A DNA stretch of 64,000 bases from Hamadaea flava (GTDB taxonomy: Bacteria; Actinomycetota; Actinomycetes; Mycobacteriales; Micromonosporaceae). This document shows positions 50,352-60,427 of this stretch, piece after piece. The notes below the pieces were generated by a model. It searched no databases. It was not told the origin of the DNA and saw only the letters and a program-made list of their open reading frames with translations. The stretch covers positions 7,936,001 through 8,000,000 of the forward strand of contig NZ_JAMZDZ010000001.1 of the NCBI RefSeq assembly GCF_024172085.1, written 5' to 3'. Both the position numbers and the translations under genes were made by a program. Position 1 is the first letter of the stretch. The number at the start of each line of letters is the position of its first letter.

Positions 50352-51485
50352 CTAGGTGACGGTGAAACCGGCGAACAGCAGGCTCGCCAGGGCCAGACCG
50401 AGGCCGAGGTTGGCGACCGTCGCGCTGGCGAAGACGGCGACCGGCCGCCAGCCGGCCTCCTTCAGCGCGCCGATCCGGAACTCGAGGCCGATGCTGACGA
50501 AGGCCAGCACCAGGAACCAGACTCGCCAGTCGTTGACCACGCCGATGGTGGTCTTCGCGTCGGCGGCCGAGACCGCGTTGGCGTACCAGGTGCCGACGCC
50601 GGACGCGACGATGAAGCCCAGCACGAACTTCGGGAACCGGTCCCAGAGCGTCTTCAAGCCGGGGCGCTGAGCGTTCGGATCGCGCTCCACCTTGAACGCG
50701 AAGTACGCCGACAGCGCGACCGCGACGACGCCGATGAGCGCGTTCTGCGTCGTCTTGACGATGGTGGCGATCTTCAGCGCGTCGTCGCCGGCCAGCGCCC
50801 CGGCCGCGGTGACCGCGGCGGTGGTGTCGATGTTGCCGCCGATCCAGGCGCCGGCCACCGCGTCGGAGAGCCCGAACGTGTCGGCCAGCCAGGGCAGGAT
50901 GAAGATCGACGGCAAGGCGAACGCGATGACCAGGCTCGCGGCGTACGCCAGTTGCTCCTTGCGGGCTCGCACCGCGCCGGCCGCCGCGATCGCCGCGCTG
51001 ACGCCGCAGATCGACACCGCCGAGGCGAGCAGCGCCCGCAGCTTGCTGTCCAACTTGAACAGCCCGCCGATCCACCAGGTGAACAGGAAGACGCCGGTGA
51101 TCAGGACGAGCGCCTGGACGATCGCTGGGCCGGCCGCCTTCCAGATCAGGCTGATGTTGATCGACGCACCGAGCAGCACCAGGCCGGTCTTGATGAAGAA
51201 CTCGGTCCGGAACGCGCCGGAGAGCCGGTCGCGTAGGCCGGTGACGGTGAGGATGACGTTGCCGAGCAGGCCGAGCGCGATGGCGTACACGGGGTATTCG
51301 ATCGCGCCGACGTACTTGGCGTAGCTGGTGCCCTTGGTCTCCAGCGGAAGGTGATGGTCGAGCCAGCGGGTGGCCCAGGCCAGGACCAGGACGACGGCCA
51401 CGCCGAGGGCCGTCCAGGCCCAGGTCGCCGGGGTGGCGGTGCGTTCGGCCGGCGGTGCGGCGGGGGTGTCGGAGACCGTCGTCAT
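50352..51485 (-). CDS. YeiH family putative sulfate exporter
   Basis: A 377-residue protein with about ten spans, of the YeiH (PF03601) family. Conserved segments include FFIKTGLVLLGASINIS, SAVSICGVSAAIAAAGAVRARKEQLAYA (key ICGVSAAIA) and WIGGNIDTTAAVTAAGA. The family is annotated as sulfate/sulfite exporters on limited evidence. The ATG at 51485 shares one base with the TGA of the tiny upstream gene (TGATG), so the two are translated together. Confidence 0.85.
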   Translation of the reverse strand: MTTVSDTPAAPPAERTATPATWAWTALGVAVVLVLAWATRWLDHHLPLETKGTSYAKYVGAIEYPVYAIALGLLGNVILTVTGLRDRLSGAFRTEFFIKTGLVLLGASINISLIWKAAGPAIVQALVLITGVFLFTWWIGGLFKLDSKLRALLASAVSICGVSAAIAAAGAVRARKEQLAYAASLVIAFALPSIFILPWLADTFGLSDAVAGAWIGGNIDTTAAVTAAGALAGDDALKIATIVKTTQNALIGVVAVALSAYFAFKVERDPNAQRPGLKTLWDRFPKFVLGFIVASGVGTWYANAVSAADAKTTIGVVNDWRVWFLVLAFVSIGLEFRIGALKEAGWRPVAVFASATVANLGLGLALASLLFAGFTVT

Positions 51486-51640
51486 CACGGCACCAGCCCT
51501 TGCGTGACGACTCCGGTCAGGACGAGGACGAGCAGCACCAGGCCGACGACAGTGGCGGCCCAGTCTTCGCTGAATGCCAGGCGCGTGGCCTGGGCGACCT
51601 CGGGGGAGGTTTCGGCGGAGGGGGTGGGGGACTCGCTCAT
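51485..51640 (-). CDS. 51-residue single-span membrane protein coupled to YeiH
   Basis: A short gene starting at ATG 51640 and ending in TGA at 51485-51487. It encodes MSESPTPSAE at the start, a soluble segment to about residue 28, one hydrophobic span TVVGLVLLVLVLTGVV (about 30-45) and ends TQGLVP. Codon bias matches the neighbours and its stop overlaps the exporter ATG by one base. It lies directly after an A+T-rich promoter with two CTATAG elements. I do not recognise its family; it looks like a small subunit or regulator of the exporter. Confidence 0.7.
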   Translation of the reverse strand: MSESPTPSAETSPEVAQATRLAFSEDWAATVVGLVLLVLVLTGVVTQGLVP

Positions 51641-51650
51641 GCGAGGGATA

Positions 51651-51667
51651 CTATAGTTCGCCTATAG
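51651..51667. promoter_or_regulatory. Paired CTATAG elements upstream of the small gene
   Basis: CTATAG occurs at 51651-51656 and 51662-51667, 5 bp apart, just before the start at 51640. On the minus strand this reads as CCTATAGGCGAACTATAGT, and TATAGT is placed where a -10 would be. The symmetrical sites could bind an Rrf2- or LysR-type regulator. Confidence 0.4.
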
Positions 51668-51829
51668 GATTAGTCGAGATATATTCCCTACTAAACCGAT
51701 GTGTGTTGTGGGTCTCTTTGTGCCCGCGGCCATAGGCAAGGCGTACGTGATCTTCATACGATCTCCGGGCCGCCTTGGCGATCTGTCGTAAATGGACGAA
51801 TAGTCGTCCCTGCCCGCTGGAAGGAAGAG

Positions 51830-52740
51830 ATGACCGCCGTCGCAGTACTTCCCGAGCGCAGAGCCCGCTGGCGGCGGATCACGACCGACCGCTGGGCCGT
51901 CGCCGGCGGCGTCACCGTCGCCGCGCTGCTGCTGATCGCGCTGGCCGCGCCGCTGCTTGCCGGACTGTCCGGACAGGACCCGTACACGTATCACCTGGAC
52001 GCCCTGGACGACTCGGGCGTCCCGATCGGCTTCGGCGGCGGGATCAGCGCCGAGCACTGGTTCGGCGTCGAGCCGCTGACCGGACGGGACCTTTTCGCGA
52101 TCACGGTCTACGGCGCGCGTACCTCGATCCTGGTCGGACTTGCCGCGACGGTGCTGTCGGTCTTCCTCGGCGTGCTGGTCGGGGTCACCTCCGGATTCTT
52201 CGGCGGCTGGTACGACCGGATCACCGGACGCGCGATCGACGTGCTGTTCGGCTTCCCCACGCTGATCCTGATGATCGCCCTCGGCGCGATCGCGCCGGTG
52301 CACTTCCCGAAGCAACTGCTGGTCGTGGGGGTGATCGGGCTGTTCGGCTGGCCCGGCATCGCCCGCGTGGTGCGCGGCCAGACGCTCGCGCTCAAGCAGC
52401 GCACGTTCGTCGTCGCGTCGGTATCGCTCGGCGCCGGCTCTGGCCACGTGCTGAGGCGTCAGGTCCTGCCCAACCTGGCCGCGACGATCATCGTGTACGC
52501 GACCATGCTGATCCCCGGCATGATCGGCGCCGAGGCAGCCCTTTCCTTCCTCGGGGTCGGCGTGCCGCCGCCCACCCCGGCCTGGGGCCGGTCGATCGGC
52601 GACGCGATCGCGTGGGTGCAGACCGATCCGATGTTCCTCGTCTTCCCGGGCGCGGCCCTGTTCGTCACCACGCTCGCGTTCAACCTGCTGGGCGACGGGC
52701 TGCGCGACGCCCTCGACCCCAAGTCCCCTGGGGTGAAGAG

Positions 52741-52744
<4 letters not shown>
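51830..52744 (+). CDS. ABC peptide/nickel transporter permease (DppC type)
   Basis: A 304-residue permease with an N-terminal span (about 22-46), an external loop and five further spans. The EAA loop is RVVRGQTLALKQRTFVVASVSLGAG (key GQTLALKQRTFV). The ATG at 51830 follows GGAAGGAAGAG. It is the first gene of a five-function operon (permease, permease, binding protein, fused double ATPase). It should form the import channel with the DppB-type protein, which overlaps it by 4 bp. Confidence 0.9.
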
Positions 52745-53733
<989 letters not shown>

Positions 53734-53764
53734 TCAACCCCTCGGAACACAGAAAGGTAAGTCG

Positions 53765-55432
53765 ATGAGACGCACGACGATCACCGCCGCGCTGGCGGTG
53801 GTGGCGGCGCTGGCCCTGACGGCGTGCAACGCCAACTCGGGATCCGGCACGAACACCGCGAGCACCGGTACTCAACAGGGCGGCGACCTGGCCATCCTCA
53901 CCTCGTCCAGCTCCGTGACCCTCGACCCGGCCAAGAGCCAGAACCTGGCGATCACCACGCTGGGCCTGATCTTCCGCCGCTTGACCACCTGGGACATCAA
54001 GCCGGGTCAGGAGGGCAAGGTCGTCGGCGACCTGGCGCAGGACGCCGGTACGCCCAGCGACGGCGGCAAGACCTGGACCTTCAAGCTCAAGCCCAACCTC
54101 AAGTACGCCGACGGCACCGCCATCACCGCCGCCGACGTGAAGTACGGCGTGGAGCGGTCGTTCGCGCCGGAACTGTCCGGCGGCCTCGGCTACCACAAGA
54201 CGCTGCTCGTCGGCGGGGCCGAGTACAAGGGCCCGTACACCGGCAAGGAGCTGGACTCGATCGAGGTGCCCGACGCGCAGACGATCGTGTTCAAGCTGAC
54301 CAAGCCGTTCGGCGACTGGCCCTGGATCGTGTCGATGCCGGCGTTCGCGCCGGTGCCGAAGGCCAAGGACGACGTCGCGAACTACGGCAAGAACCCGGTC
54401 GCATCCGGCCCCTACCAGGTCGACTCGTACCAGCAGGGGACCGCGCTGAAACTCAAGCGCAACACCTACTGGGAAGCCTCGTCCGACCCGGTGCGTACGG
54501 GTGGGCCGGACACGATCACGTTCCAGCTCGGCCAGGAGGCCACGGTCGCCGCGCAGCGGCTGATCGCCGACTCCGGCGCCGACAAGAACGCGTTCGGCGC
54601 GAGCTTCGTGCCGCCCGCCCAGCTGGCGCAGATCCAGGCCAACGCGGCGGCCAAGCAGCGGCTGGTCACCTCCGACCCCGGCGCGCTGGCGTACCTGGCG
54701 ATCAACACCACCCGGGGCCCGCTCAAGGACCCCAAGGTGCGCCAGGCCCTCAACTACGCCGTGGACAAGAAGGCGTACCTGGTCGCGGCGGGTGGCACAC
54801 TCGGCGGCGACTACGCCTCGACGCTGATCACGCCGGGCATCGCCGGGCGCGTCGAGTACAACCTGTACCCGACCGCCGACCCGTCCGGTGACGTGGACAA
54901 GGCCAAGGCGCTGCTGGCCGAGGCCGGCCAGAGCAACCTGAAGCTGACCTTCGTCGTGCAGAACGACTCGGATGACCTGGCCCGCGCCCAGGCGATCCAG
55001 CAGGGCCTGGCCCGGATCGGCGTCGAGCTGACCATCAAGCCGCTCGACAGCGACTCGTGGTTCGACGCGGTCACCAACGACAAGGGCGACTACGACCTGA
55101 CCCTGTCCAGCTGGCAGCCGGACTACCCCAGCGCCAACGCCAACATCCAGCCGCTGTTCGCCTCCAGCGAGATCGGCGGCGGGGGCTTCAACCTCTCGCG
55201 GTACTCCAACGCCGAGGTCGACGCCCTCATCGAGCAGGCCCGCGCCGAGGTCGACCCGGCCAAGGCACAGGCGCTGTGGCAGCAGGCCGACAAGCGCATC
55301 CTGACCGACGCCCCGATCGTCCCCCTGATCTACACCAAGAACTCGTTCCTGCACGGTTCGGCGGTGCAGAACTTCCAGGTGGCGGCGTTCCCGGCGTACC
55401 CGAACTATCTGAAGGTGTCGCTGAGCAAGTGA
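53765..55432 (+). CDS. Peptide/nickel-type ABC substrate-binding lipoprotein (SBP_bac_5)
   Basis: A 555-residue binding protein. The signal ends in lipobox LTAC (about 18-21). The mature sequence has the family start DPAKSQNLAITTLGLIFRRL, and KTWTFKLKPNLKYADGTAITAADVKYGVER is a strong SBP_bac_5 signature (key WTFKLKPNLKYADG). It should deliver a peptide or similar ligand to the DppB/C channel. It is followed by the ATPase gene with a GTGA overlap. Confidence 0.92.
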   Translation: MRRTTITAALAVVAALALTACNANSGSGTNTASTGTQQGGDLAILTSSSSVTLDPAKSQNLAITTLGLIFRRLTTWDIKPGQEGKVVGDLAQDAGTPSDGGKTWTFKLKPNLKYADGTAITAADVKYGVERSFAPELSGGLGYHKTLLVGGAEYKGPYTGKELDSIEVPDAQTIVFKLTKPFGDWPWIVSMPAFAPVPKAKDDVANYGKNPVASGPYQVDSYQQGTALKLKRNTYWEASSDPVRTGGPDTITFQLGQEATVAAQRLIADSGADKNAFGASFVPPAQLAQIQANAAAKQRLVTSDPGALAYLAINTTRGPLKDPKVRQALNYAVDKKAYLVAAGGTLGGDYASTLITPGIAGRVEYNLYPTADPSGDVDKAKALLAEAGQSNLKLTFVVQNDSDDLARAQAIQQGLARIGVELTIKPLDSDSWFDAVTNDKGDYDLTLSSWQPDYPSANANIQPLFASSEIGGGGFNLSRYSNAEVDALIEQARAEVDPAKAQALWQQADKRILTDAPIVPLIYTKNSFLHGSAVQNFQVAAFPAYPNYLKVSLSK

Positions 55433-57057
55433 ACGAGGACGTGCTGACCGTCGACGACCTTCACATCTCGTTCGACGTCGACGGGCGTACGGTGGACGCC
55501 GTCCGCGGGGTGGCCTTCGGGCTGCGCCGCGGGCGGGTCCTCGCCCTGGTCGGCGAGTCCGGCTCAGGCAAGAGCGCCACCGCCCTGGCCGCGCTCGGCC
55601 TGCTGCCCGGGACCGCCACGGTGACCGGAAGCATTCAACTGGATGGGCGGGAACTCGTCGGCGCCGACCGCAAGACGCTCCGGGCGGTGCGCGGCGGCCG
55701 CATCGGCACCGTCTTCCAGGAGCCGATGAGCGCGCTCAACCCGATGTTCACCGTCGGGGATCAGCTGGCCGAAGCGGTCCGCGCCCATCGCGACGTGGGC
55801 AAGCAGGCCGCTGCTCTGCGCGTACAAGAATTGCTTGATCTGGTGGGGTTGCCGGACCCGGCGCGCATCGCCCGCGCGTATCCGCACGAGTTGTCGGGCG
55901 GCCAGCTCCAGCGGGCCGTGATCGCCATGGCGGTGAGCTGCGACCCAGCGGTCCTCATCGCGGACGAACCCACGACGGCGCTGGACGTGACCGTGCAGGC
56001 CGGGATCCTGGACCTGCTGCGTGACCTGCGAGCGCGGCTGGACACCGCGATCCTGCTGATCACTCACGACATGGGCGTGGTCGCGGACCTCGCCGACGAG
56101 GTGGTGGTGCTGCGCGACGGCCAGGTGGTCGAGCAGGCGCCGGTCGAGCAGCTGTTCGCGCAGCCTGAGCACGAGTACACCCAGGCGTTGCTCGCCGCGG
56201 TCCCGCGACGATCCACTCAGGACAGCCCCGGCGTCCCGACCGGATCGCCGGTGGTCCAGCTCCGGGACGTCTCCATCGAGTACGCCGGACGCCACGGCCG
56301 TCGCGTGACAGCGGTCGACGGAGTGAGCCTGGACATCGCGGCGGGCGAGATCCTGGGCCTGGTGGGGGAATCCGGCTCGGGCAAGACCACCATCGGCCGG
56401 GCCGTCGCCGGGCTGGTGCCGGTCGGTGCGGGCAGCCTCACCGTCGCCGGGACCGACGTCGCCGCCGCACGCGGCAACCCGAGACGCCTGCGCGAGGTGC
56501 GGTCCCGCCTCGGCATCGTCTTCCAGGACCCGGCGTCGTCGCTCAACCCGCGCCGCACAGTGGCCGGCAGCATCGCCGAACCGTTGCTGCTACACAGCGA
56601 GTTCCGCGGCGACGCGCTGACATCCAAGGTGGACGAGCTGCTCGACGCGGTCCAGCTGGTACGCACCGTGCGCGACCGGTATCCGCACGAGCTGTCCGGC
56701 GGTCAGCGGCAGCGGGTCGCGATCGCCCGGGCGATCGCGCTGGACCCGGCGCTGCTCATCGCGGACGAGCCGACCAGCGCGCTCGACGTCTCCGTCCAGG
56801 CCCGCATCCTGCTCCTGCTGCGCGAGCTGCAACGAGACCTCGGGTTCGCCTGCCTGTTCGTCAGCCACGACCTCGCCGTGGTCGACCAGCTCGCCGATCG
56901 CGTCGCGGTCATGCACCGTGGAAAAGTCGTCGAGACCGGCCCGACCGCTGTCGTGCTGGGCTCGCCGGCCGACCCGTACACGCAGCGGCTGCTGGCCGCG
57001 GCCCCGATCGCCGACCCCGTCGCCCAACGCGCCCGCCGCGAAGCCGCCGCCGTTTAG
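55429..57057 (+). CDS. Fused ABC ATPase with two nucleotide-binding domains (DppD-DppF type)
   Basis: A 542-residue protein joining two ABC ATPase domains, each with its own Walker A (GESGSGKSATAL at about 40 and GESGSGKTTIGR at about 310), signature (LSGGQLQRAVI and LSGGQRQRVAI) and Walker B (ADEPTTALD and ADEPTSALD). In Opp/Dpp systems these are usually two proteins. The GTG start at 55429 overlaps the binding-protein stop by 4 bp (GTGA). It is the last gene of the operon and is followed by the REP-like repeats. Confidence 0.92.
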   Translation: MNEDVLTVDDLHISFDVDGRTVDAVRGVAFGLRRGRVLALVGESGSGKSATALAALGLLPGTATVTGSIQLDGRELVGADRKTLRAVRGGRIGTVFQEPMSALNPMFTVGDQLAEAVRAHRDVGKQAAALRVQELLDLVGLPDPARIARAYPHELSGGQLQRAVIAMAVSCDPAVLIADEPTTALDVTVQAGILDLLRDLRARLDTAILLITHDMGVVADLADEVVVLRDGQVVEQAPVEQLFAQPEHEYTQALLAAVPRRSTQDSPGVPTGSPVVQLRDVSIEYAGRHGRRVTAVDGVSLDIAAGEILGLVGESGSGKTTIGRAVAGLVPVGAGSLTVAGTDVAAARGNPRRLREVRSRLGIVFQDPASSLNPRRTVAGSIAEPLLLHSEFRGDALTSKVDELLDAVQLVRTVRDRYPHELSGGQRQRVAIARAIALDPALLIADEPTSALDVSVQARILLLLRELQRDLGFACLFVSHDLAVVDQLADRVAVMHRGKVVETGPTAVVLGSPADPYTQRLLAAAPIADPVAQRARREAAAV

Positions 57058-57073
57058 CGCGTTCGCGCGGGGA

Positions 57074-57138
57074 TGATCGTCGGCAGCCGCCGATCTTGGC
57101 GCTAAAACGGCGCTGATCGTCGGCAGCCGCCGATCTTG
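57074..57138. repeat. REP-like pair, second copy of the dispersed element
   Basis: Two copies of TGATCGTCGGC, then AGCCGCCGATCTTG start at 57074 and 57114, exactly 40 bp apart. Each is an imperfect palindrome (GATCGTCGGC / GCCGCCGATC, one mismatch). The element is the same core as in the array at 23921-24067 and is again located after a gene end in convergent orientation. Confidence 0.85.
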
Positions 57139-57166
57139 CGACGGGGCGGTGGGCCGACGTGGCGGC

Positions 57167-57712
57167 CTAGGAGGAGCGTTTGTCGCCGACGAGGCGGCCG
57201 GAGCGGATCAGCGCGCGGCGGCTGCCCGCGGCGGGCGCGACTCCAGCCGGTTCGTCGGGGGCCGCCGGGTTCGCGCGGGTGAACAGGGTGACCGTGGTCG
57301 CGGGGGTGAACCCGCTGCGTTCCATGAGCGCGGCCGACGCGCGGTTGGTGTCCTCGACGTCGGTCACGACCCGGGTCGCCCCGGCGGCGAACAGGGCGTT
57401 GCAGCACACCTCGACGAGCCGGCGGGCGACGCCCTTGCCCTGCTGGTCCGGTGCGACCGCGATCCACTCCAGGTACGCCCAGTCGTCGCGCAGCTCGAAG
57501 GTCATCGAGCCGAGGACGAACCCGACGACCCGCTCGTCCGCCAGCGCCACCCAGCAGGCGCCCTCGGCGGTGTCGAGGTGTTCCGCGATCGAGGTCAGTG
57601 ACCACGACGTGTAGGGCTTGACGGTCACGTCGTATACCTGGCGGCCGAGGTCGCGTACCTGTCGCAGGTGTTCCAGTCCCATCGGGGCGATCTTGACGTC
57701 GTCGGTCGTCAC
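57167..57712 (-). CDS. GNAT family N-acetyltransferase
   Basis: A 181-residue GNAT with the CoA motif EWIAVAPDQQGKGVARRLVEVCC and motif B DTNRASAALMERSGFTPATTV. The C-terminal 35 residues (after TLFTRAN) are Ala/Pro-rich and unlike the domain. The start is unsure: GTG at 57712 is used because VTTDDVKIAPMGLEHL is the family-like start, though GAGGA is very close to it; a 28-residue N-terminal extension is also open. The substrate is unknown. Confidence 0.78.
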   Translation of the reverse strand: MTTDDVKIAPMGLEHLRQVRDLGRQVYDVTVKPYTSWSLTSIAEHLDTAEGACWVALADERVVGFVLGSMTFELRDDWAYLEWIAVAPDQQGKGVARRLVEVCCNALFAAGATRVVTDVEDTNRASAALMERSGFTPATTVTLFTRANPAAPDEPAGVAPAAGSRRALIRSGRLVGDKRSS

Positions 57713-57831
57713 TCCTCGAAGGTACGCCCGACGCCCCGCCGGAGCTGCGGAAACGGCATGAGTACGCGAGATGAGCATCCGCGGCGATTCCTTCAAGCGA
57801 CGGCTGCCGACCGCGCCGAACTGAGCGTCAC

Positions 57832-57869
57832 GCCCGTCCGCGAGACGATCGGCCGTCTCGCGGACGGGC
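57832..57869. terminator. Hairpin terminator of the beta-helix gene
   Basis: GCCCGTCCGCGAGACG (57832-57847) and CGTCTCGCGGACGGGC (57854-57869) are perfect 16-base complements with a 6-base loop, 6 bp beyond the minus-strand gene stop at 57876. Confidence 0.88.
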
Positions 57870-57875
57870 CCGGTG

Positions 57876-59117
57876 TCAGCCCACCGCGTACAGGGCGCCG
57901 CCGGCGACGCGGACGAACGAGTTCGCGCCCGGAGCGCCCGAGACCTTGGTCGTGATCCCGTTCGTCGCGACCCGGCCGATCGCCGTCACCTCGGCCGGCG
58001 AGCCGGTGAAGGTCACCCCGCGAAGCTGGGACGTGTACCGGCCGCCGGACCGCCAGAAGACCTGGAAGCCGTCGAGGGACAGCCCGGTGCCCTGGATGAT
58101 GACGCCGTCTTCGCGGCAGGTGTCGGCGGTCAGGCCCGCGACGACGGCGGGGGTCCCGGAGATGTCGAATCCGACGACCGAGTCCTGGACCTCCAGGCAG
58201 GTGAACGTGCCACGGCCGCCCGCGAGGCGCATCCCGGCGATGTTGCAGTAGTACGCCTTGCAGTTGGTCACCTTGTTGTTGCCCGAGGACACGTTGACGC
58301 CGTAGCCGTCGATGCCGCCGATGTGGATCCGGTCGACGTGCGAGTCCGGGGTTCCGTTGAGCACCACGCCGTCGCCGGAGCAGTCACGGACGTTGCAGCT
58401 GTGGAAGAATGTGCCGCGCATGTCGGTCTCCGCGTACAGGCCGTTGCGGCCCGCGCCGCCGACGCCCGCGGTGCGAAAACCCCGGATGAACAGGTTGTAC
58501 GCGTAACAGTCCGGGTCCGGGGAGGTGTACGGGTAGCCGGTGGGATTGGCCGATCCGTCGTTGCAGTACACGAGCGCGTCGCAGGTCCCGCCGCCGGTCC
58601 CGCCGCCCTCCAGGGTGAAGCCGTGCAGCCCGCAGCCGTGGGTGTTCAGGTCGAACAGTTTGACCAGGCCGACCCGGGTCCCGGCGCCCGTCGCGGTGGT
58701 GATGCCGACGGCTCGCAGGACGGAGGCGTACATGCCGGCGCCCATGACGTCGACGCCCGAGCGCAGCAGGACCGCGCCGGAACAGTAGAACTGGCCGCCG
58801 GACAACTCGACCGCGTTGAGCGCCCGTTCCGAGCTGCCGGCGATCGGCCCGGTCGCCGCTTCGGCGATGGCCGCGTTGATGGCGATCTGATCGTCGGTCC
58901 CGGTGCAGACGTAGTTGGCGTCCGCCTTGATGTACGCGGGTGCGTCGGCGGCGGCGACCGTGATGCGCAGCGGCCGGGAGCCGGTGCCCACCCCGGCGCT
59001 GGCCGGGGACGGTCCGGTCGCCGCCGTGCCGACGGCCAGGCCGACACCGGAGGCGATCCCGGCGAAGGCCGCGCCGACGACCCGGCGGCGATCAGATTGA
59101 TACTTGTCAGCAGTCAT
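57876..59117 (-). CDS. Secreted right-handed beta-helix protein (pectate lyase-like fold)
   Basis: A 413-residue exported protein. The N-terminus carries a Tat-like signal (SDRRRVVGAAFAGIA, with RR and hydrophobic core, about 7-40). The mature part has regular repeats such as VHLD-type rungs: FFHSCNVRDCSGDGVVLNG, HIGGIDGYGVNVSSGNNKV and NCKAYYCNIAGMRLAGG, typical of the beta-helix fold of polysaccharide lyases and tailspike proteins. No catalytic residues can be assigned. The ATG at 59117 was chosen for its signal peptide; the upstream ATG at 59126 is equally possible. Confidence 0.78.
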   Translation of the reverse strand: MTADKYQSDRRRVVGAAFAGIASGVGLAVGTAATGPSPASAGVGTGSRPLRITVAAADAPAYIKADANYVCTGTDDQIAINAAIAEAATGPIAGSSERALNAVELSGGQFYCSGAVLLRSGVDVMGAGMYASVLRAVGITTATGAGTRVGLVKLFDLNTHGCGLHGFTLEGGGTGGGTCDALVYCNDGSANPTGYPYTSPDPDCYAYNLFIRGFRTAGVGGAGRNGLYAETDMRGTFFHSCNVRDCSGDGVVLNGTPDSHVDRIHIGGIDGYGVNVSSGNNKVTNCKAYYCNIAGMRLAGGRGTFTCLEVQDSVVGFDISGTPAVVAGLTADTCREDGVIIQGTGLSLDGFQVFWRSGGRYTSQLRGVTFTGSPAEVTAIGRVATNGITTKVSGAPGANSFVRVAGGALYAVG

Positions 59118-59154
59118 GGCGGCCATCCTAGGGATGGCTGCCCACATTAGACAG

Positions 59155-59316
59155 TCAGGGCCGCTCGGCCGATTCGTCGTCGTCGGGCGCCTTGCGCTGC
59201 TCACGCTCGCGGTCCTCGCGGAGCTTGCGCTCGAAGGGCCGCTCCTCCTCGTCGGCGAACTCCTCCGGGGTCTGTTCCCGGAAGGGTTCGTCGTCGGGCA
59301 TCGAGCCGGGTCGCAT
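59155..59316 (-). CDS. 53-residue highly charged protein of unknown function
   Basis: Begins at ATG 59316 with a near-perfect ribosome site (AAGGAGGT, complement of 59320-59327) and ends in TGA at 59155-59157. The product starts [15 protein letters not shown] and is about 60% charged, rich in Glu, Asp and Arg, with no hydrophobic segment, so it is probably disordered or a long helix. It sits 37 bp upstream of the beta-helix gene on the same strand and could be co-transcribed with it. No family is recognised. Confidence 0.65.
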   Translation of the reverse strand: MRPGSMPDDEPFREQTPEEFADEEERPFERKLREDREREQRKAPDDDESAERP

Positions 59317-59377
59317 CGGGACCTCCTTCGCCGGTGTCCTGCGATGCAGCTACCCGGCCCGACCTGCCCCGAAACGC

Positions 59378-60304
59378 TCAGGGCAGGAGCACGACGCCGC
59401 CGCGTACGCCGCCTTCGGCCAGCCGCTTGTACGCCGTCGCCGCCTCAGCGAGCGGATACGTGTCGGCGAGCCGCAGCCGCAGCCGGCCCGACTCGACGAG
59501 CTCGACCAGCTCGGCCAGGCGTACGCCGTCGGCGGCGACCTGGACGCCTTCGGTGCGGATGCCTCGCTGCGATTCGGGGGCGACCGGGTAGCCGTTGACG
59601 TACACCCCGCCGTCGCGTACGGCCGCCAGGGCTTCCGCTCCGGCCAGGGCCGGGTCGTAGACCCCGTCGACGCCCGCGCCGACCAGGTCGCGAATCCGCG
59701 CGGCCGGCTGCGTCGACCGGTCGACGAACCAGGTCGCGCCGTAATCGCGTACCAGTTGCTCGTCCTGAGCGGACGCGACCCCCAGGACCCGCAGACCTCG
59801 GGCGGCCGCGAGCTGGATCGCGAACCCGCCGACCGCGCCCGCCGCGCCGAACACCGCGAGTGTCGCGCCGCTCGGCAGCGCGGCCAGATCGAGCGCGTCC
59901 GCAGCCGTCAGCGCGTTGAGCGGCAACGTCGCCGCGAGTGCCGGGTCGACGCCGACCGGAGCGTGGACGGCGGACGCCTCGTCGACCAGCGCGACCTCGG
60001 CCTGTACGCCTGCCCCAGCAGCCAGCCAGAAGGTGAGCCCGACGACCTCGTCCCCGGGCTGGAAGCGCTGGACGCCGGAGCCGACGGCCTCGACGGTCCC
60101 GGCGAGGTCCCAGCCGAGGACACGCTGTACGCCGGGCGGGGTGAGGTGCGCGAACGCGCCGTTCGCCGCGGCCAGGTCGGCGGGATGGACGGCGCTCGCG
60201 CGTACGCGGACCCGCAGCTGGCCGGGCCCGGGCTGGGGGACGGGCAGCTCGGCGATCTCGATCGAGTCGAGGCCCTGCGGACTGGTGACGGTCACTGCAC
60301 GCAT
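59378..60304 (-). CDS. Zinc-independent NADPH:quinone oxidoreductase (MDR family)
   Basis: A 308-residue medium-chain dehydrogenase/reductase. The N-terminal GroES-like domain contains VHPADLAAANG and LGWDLAGTVEAVGSGV; the Rossmann motif is AVFGAAGAVGGFAIQLAAARGLRV (key GAAGAVGG). The Cys and His zinc ligands of true alcohol dehydrogenases are absent, so it is of the quinone oxidoreductase branch. The start ATG at 60304 has GAAGGAGAG upstream. It is divergent from an HxlR regulator, a pairing common for redox-stress response. Confidence 0.88.
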   Translation of the reverse strand: MRAVTVTSPQGLDSIEIAELPVPQPGPGQLRVRVRASAVHPADLAAANGAFAHLTPPGVQRVLGWDLAGTVEAVGSGVQRFQPGDEVVGLTFWLAAGAGVQAEVALVDEASAVHAPVGVDPALAATLPLNALTAADALDLAALPSGATLAVFGAAGAVGGFAIQLAAARGLRVLGVASAQDEQLVRDYGATWFVDRSTQPAARIRDLVGAGVDGVYDPALAGAEALAAVRDGGVYVNGYPVAPESQRGIRTEGVQVAADGVRLAELVELVESGRLRLRLADTYPLAEAATAYKRLAEGGVRGGVVLLP

Positions 60305-60361
60305 CGGATTCTCTCCTTCATCGTGGTTCCTGGTGGTTTCCCGGTGGTGCTGCCAACCGTA

Positions 60362-60376
60362 GGAGAGGTACTCTCC
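60362..60376. promoter_or_regulatory. Inverted repeat between quinone reductase and HxlR genes
   Basis: GGAGAG (60362-60367) and CTCTCC (60371-60376) are perfect repeats around GTA. The site lies 58 bp upstream of the reductase start and 52 bp upstream of the HxlR start, in the divergent promoter region, making it a candidate HxlR operator. Confidence 0.5.
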
Positions 60377-60427
60377 ATCGGAAAGAAGGCACCTAGAAGT
60401 GCGTAGCAGACCGAAAGGTGAGCGCTG

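Noticed and set aside
57873-59150. Plus-strand open frame opposite the beta-helix gene
   Set aside because: Antisense artefact; its translation is rich in Arg, Ala and Gly with no motif, while the minus-strand protein has clear beta-helix repeats and a signal peptide.
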